Program-made: the position numbers and the translations under genes
Notes under the pieces: generated by a model
What the model saw: only the letters and a program-made list of their open reading frames with translations
The model's database searches: none
What the model was told of the DNA's origin: nothing
Shown here: one piece after another, positions 2,843-5,014 of the stretch
Position numbering within the stretch: position 1 is the first letter of the stretch
Layout: the number at the start of each line of letters is the position of its first letter
Assembly: GCA_030666985.1 (NCBI GenBank)
Contig: DAOUWT010000210.1
Coordinates: 1 to 5,014 of the forward strand
DNA length: 5,014 nucleotides
Direction: 5' to 3'
Origin: Chloroflexota bacterium
GTDB lineage: Bacteria > Chloroflexota > Anaerolineae > Anaerolineales > UBA11858

Positions 2843-5014
2843 CTACTCATCACCTTTGGCTTTGACCGTAAAGTTCACCCTTTCGCTGCGGATTGTGTCC
2901 CCCGCCGGGGTGAGGGCTTCGGCCCAGGCTTGGTGATTCCCCTCCACGGCCGGCCACCACGCCTGGTAGGGGGGAGTGCTGAAGGTGGCGATCACCTCCC
3001 CATCCACCCACAACGTGACCTCTGCGGCATCCACCTGGCTGAGGGCCTCAATGTGGATGCGCTGCGCCTCAAGAGCTACATCGGTGGAGAGGTAGTAGGT
3101 TGTGTTGGGGCCGGGGGATAGCAAAAGCAGGGGGGGATTGGGGGCGCTGTCCGCCGTGGCTCGGAGATCGCTGAGGAGGGGGATTCCCTCACCCCTGGCC
3201 CAGGCCCGCGCCTCGGGCGGTAAATCCAGCACCACCACTGTCCGCCGCCGCTCCGGCGGGGTGTCCCCATCCGCCACGGCCCCGGTAAAGGTATCCACCA
3301 CCACTTCCTTATAAAGGTTGTCCTGCACGGTGGGCTGCGTGCCGTCGATGAACCACTCCAGGCGTTGGTAGGGGCAAGCGTCGGTGGGGAGGAGGCCCGA
3401 GAGGGAGCAAACCCGCACCCGCACCATCCCCGGGGGGGGAGTGAAATCCGCTTCGGGCGTGCCGCTCAGAACGGTGCGGATGAACTGATGCCAGATAGGG
3501 GCCGCCCCGCTGAGGCCATCCACGTTGAGCATGGGTTCGTGGCTGGCGTTCCCCACCCACACGCCAACCGCCAGCCCCGGCGTCCCCCCCAGCGCGTCGT
3601 CGGGTGTGTATCCCACGGTCCAGTTGTCGTGGAAGTTGGAGGTGGTGCCCGTTTTCACGGCGGCGGGCCGGTCGAGGAGGAGTGCGCTGTTGGGGCCAAA
3701 TCCCGGCGTGCGGGCTGCGTTATCGCTCAAAATATCGGAGATGAGCCACGCCACGCGCTCATCCAGAACACGCACTTGGCCCGGGGATGGGGACTCGTAA
3801 AGGACCTCCCCCGCCGCGCCGGTGATGGTGGAGATGGCGAAGGGTGACAGGCGGCTGCCGCCATTGGAAAAGGCTCCATAAGCAGCCGTCAGCTCCAAGA
3901 GAGTGACCTCCCCGCCCCCCAGGGCCACAGATAAATCGCTCTCCTCCGGCGAAGTTCGCGTCAGGATGCCCAAATCGGCACCCAGGGCGTAAAATCTCTC
4001 CAGGCCAATGTGCTCCAGGGTTGCCACGGCGGGGATATTGTACGAGGATGCCAGCGCCTCGCGGATGAGTACCGGCCCGTGGAAGCGGTTATCGTAATTT
4101 TTGGGGGCGTAGGTTTTGCCATCGTGGAGGGGGAAATTCCGAGGCACGTCCAGGATCATGGTGGCTGCTGTCCAGGGGGAGGCTTGGGAAGGGTCAAAGG
4201 CGGCAGCGTAGATGATGGGCTTGAGCGCGGATCCCGGCTGGCGGGGGATGAGGGCCATGTTGACCGCTCCGGCTATATCTTGGGCAAAATAATCGGGGCT
4301 GCCAACCAGGGAGCGGATGGCCCCGGTGTGTGTGTCGAGGGCTACCAAAGCGGCGTTGTGGACGTTGTGTCCCAGTCCGCTCATATCTTCTTGGATGGTC
4401 TCCAGGTGATGGGAGATGGCGCGTTCGGCGTGGTGCTGCCAGGTGAGGTCGAGCGTGGTGCGGACGGTGAGGGAGCGGGTAAGCTCTTCTGGTAGGAGCA
4501 GACCGTCCAGTTGGGCGCGCACCCACAGGACAAAGTGAGGGGCTTCCATGGGGTAGGGAGCGGCGGAGAATGCCAGGGGTTCCCCTTCGGCCAGTTCCCG
4601 CTCTTGGGCGGTGATTGTGCCATCTTTTTCCATGAGTCCCAGGACTACTTTTTGGCGTTCTTGGGCCGCTTCGGGGTTCAGCAAGGGATTGTAGAGCGAG
4701 GGGGCTTGAGGCAGCCCGGCCAGGAGTGCGCTTTCGGCCAAATCCAGTTCGGCGGCGGGTTTGCCAAAATAGGTTTGGGCGGCGGCTTCGACTCCGTAAG
4801 ATAATCCCCCGTAATAGGTTTGGTTGAGGTAGAGGGCCAGGATTTCATCTTTGGAATAGCGGCGTGTTAGTTGCTGTGCCAGCACGCTCTCGCGCAATTT
4901 GCGGCGGATGGTGTTCTCGAAGCGCTCCTCGGTGCTGAAGAGCAGAGTCCGCGCTACTTGCTGGGTGATAGTGCTCCCCCCGGCTAGAACTTCCCCGCCC
5001 CGGAGGTTGATCCA
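2843..5014 (-). CDS. pbpC: Bifunctional class A penicillin-binding protein, PBP1C-like (5'-incomplete)
   Basis: The frame is open from the right edge to TAG at 2843-2845: 723 residues, with the N-terminal membrane anchor and first catalytic Glu of the glycosyltransferase beyond the window. It polymerises lipid II and crosslinks peptidoglycan outside the membrane. In visible numbering, the glycosyltransferase (GT51) shows GGSTITQQVAR (12-22) and the ILALYLNQTYYGG helix (about 58-70). The transpeptidase shows the acyl-serine motif SALK (262-265), SYN (324-326) and KTGT (454-457). A short Cys-containing linker, VCSLSGLLPTDACPY, follows, then a beta-rich C-terminal domain (about 633-717, LLSPGPNTTYYL to ERVNFTV) like the BiPBP_C domain of PBP1C. 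A TTG at 4897 is not the start, because GT51 sequence continues upstream of it. The region is clearly richer in G and C than the genes to its left. The last codons are duplicated at 1769-1826. Confidence 0.93.
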   Translation of the reverse strand, partial: WINLRGGEVLAGGSTITQQVARTLLFSTEERFENTIRRKLRESVLAQQLTRRYSKDEILALYLNQTYYGGLSYGVEAAAQTYFGKPAAELDLAESALLAGLPQAPSLYNPLLNPEAAQERQKVVLGLMEKDGTITAQERELAEGEPLAFSAAPYPMEAPHFVLWVRAQLDGLLLPEELTRSLTVRTTLDLTWQHHAERAISHHLETIQEDMSGLGHNVHNAALVALDTHTGAIRSLVGSPDYFAQDIAGAVNMALIPRQPGSALKPIIYAAAFDPSQASPWTAATMILDVPRNFPLHDGKTYAPKNYDNRFHGPVLIREALASSYNIPAVATLEHIGLERFYALGADLGILTRTSPEESDLSVALGGGEVTLLELTAAYGAFSNGGSRLSPFAISTITGAAGEVLYESPSPGQVRVLDERVAWLISDILSDNAARTPGFGPNSALLLDRPAAVKTGTTSNFHDNWTVGYTPDDALGGTPGLAVGVWVGNASHEPMLNVDGLSGAAPIWHQFIRTVLSGTPEADFTPPPGMVRVRVCSLSGLLPTDACPYQRLEWFIDGTQPTVQDNLYKEVVVDTFTGAVADGDTPPERRRTVVVLDLPPEARAWARGEGIPLLSDLRATADSAPNPPLLLLSPGPNTTYYLSTDVALEAQRIHIEALSQVDAAEVTLWVDGEVIATFSTPPYQAWWPAVEGNHQAWAEALTPAGDTIRSERVNFTVKAKGDE
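2846..2901. repeat. Direct repeat at the 3' end of the penicillin-binding protein gene
   Basis: This is the gene-borne copy of the 56-base repeat whose other copy lies at 1771-1826, in the same orientation. Fifty positions match, including 27 in a row at 2874-2900. The similarity ends at the gene-interior edge of that run and, on the other side, at the stop codon. Confidence 0.8.

Noticed and set aside
3076..4804. Numerous long open frames on both strands inside the penicillin-binding protein gene
   Set aside because: They are frame shadows of a GC-rich gene: Pro, Arg and Gly-rich translations without motifs, all overlapping a frame with full catalytic signatures.
4895..4897. TTG as the start of the penicillin-binding protein
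   Set aside because: The same frame is open to the right edge and encodes GGSTITQQVAR and an ENTIRRKLRE helix of the glycosyltransferase domain, so the TTG is an internal Leu codon.

Overview
The window carries a GC-rich housekeeping gene at its right end and a patchwork of small, AT-richer accessory genes, repeats and gene fragments to its left. The GC-rich bifunctional penicillin-binding protein, the GyrI-like protein and the abundance of small stress or toxin-antitoxin genes and palindromic repeats suggest an environmental bacterium, possibly of the Chloroflexota (Anaerolineae-like). That placement rests on family resemblance from memory and is not demonstrated here.

Layout from left to right: (1) the last 34 codons of an unrecognised plus-strand gene with a very acidic tail; (2) a perfect 12-bp-arm hairpin between convergent genes; (3) on the minus strand, a complete GyrI-like small-molecule-binding-domain protein with a strong ribosome binding site; (4) a 280-bp gene-free stretch with an 11-bp-arm hairpin and a compact MITE-like element (imperfect 15-bp terminal inverted repeats, an internal 15-bp-arm hairpin, flanking 8-bp direct repeats) that ends exactly at the hicB stop codon; (5) a hicA-hicB toxin-antitoxin operon on the minus strand, with overlapping genes and a promoter whose core contains a palindromic operator and whose predicted transcript would start at or within a base or two of the hicA ATG; (6) a 58-bp displaced copy of the 3' end of the penicillin-binding protein gene; (7) an intact MNT-type nucleotidyltransferase preceded by what looks like the C-terminal half of its HEPN partner, an imperfect palindrome, a frameshifted small gene and a near-consensus promoter; (8) the minus-strand, 5'-incomplete gene for a bifunctional class A penicillin-binding protein, PBP1C-like, running off the right edge.

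The most informative observation is structural. The 3' end of the penicillin-binding protein gene occurs twice, about 1.07 kb apart in the same orientation, with a 27-bp identical core. The similarity stops at the core on one side and at the stop codon on the other. This is the arrangement expected when a small element integrates into the 3' end of a gene, restores it, and displaces the original tail. The segment between the copies holds the HEPN/MNT remnant module and no recombinase. No CRISPR array, tRNA, rRNA or complete transposase was seen.
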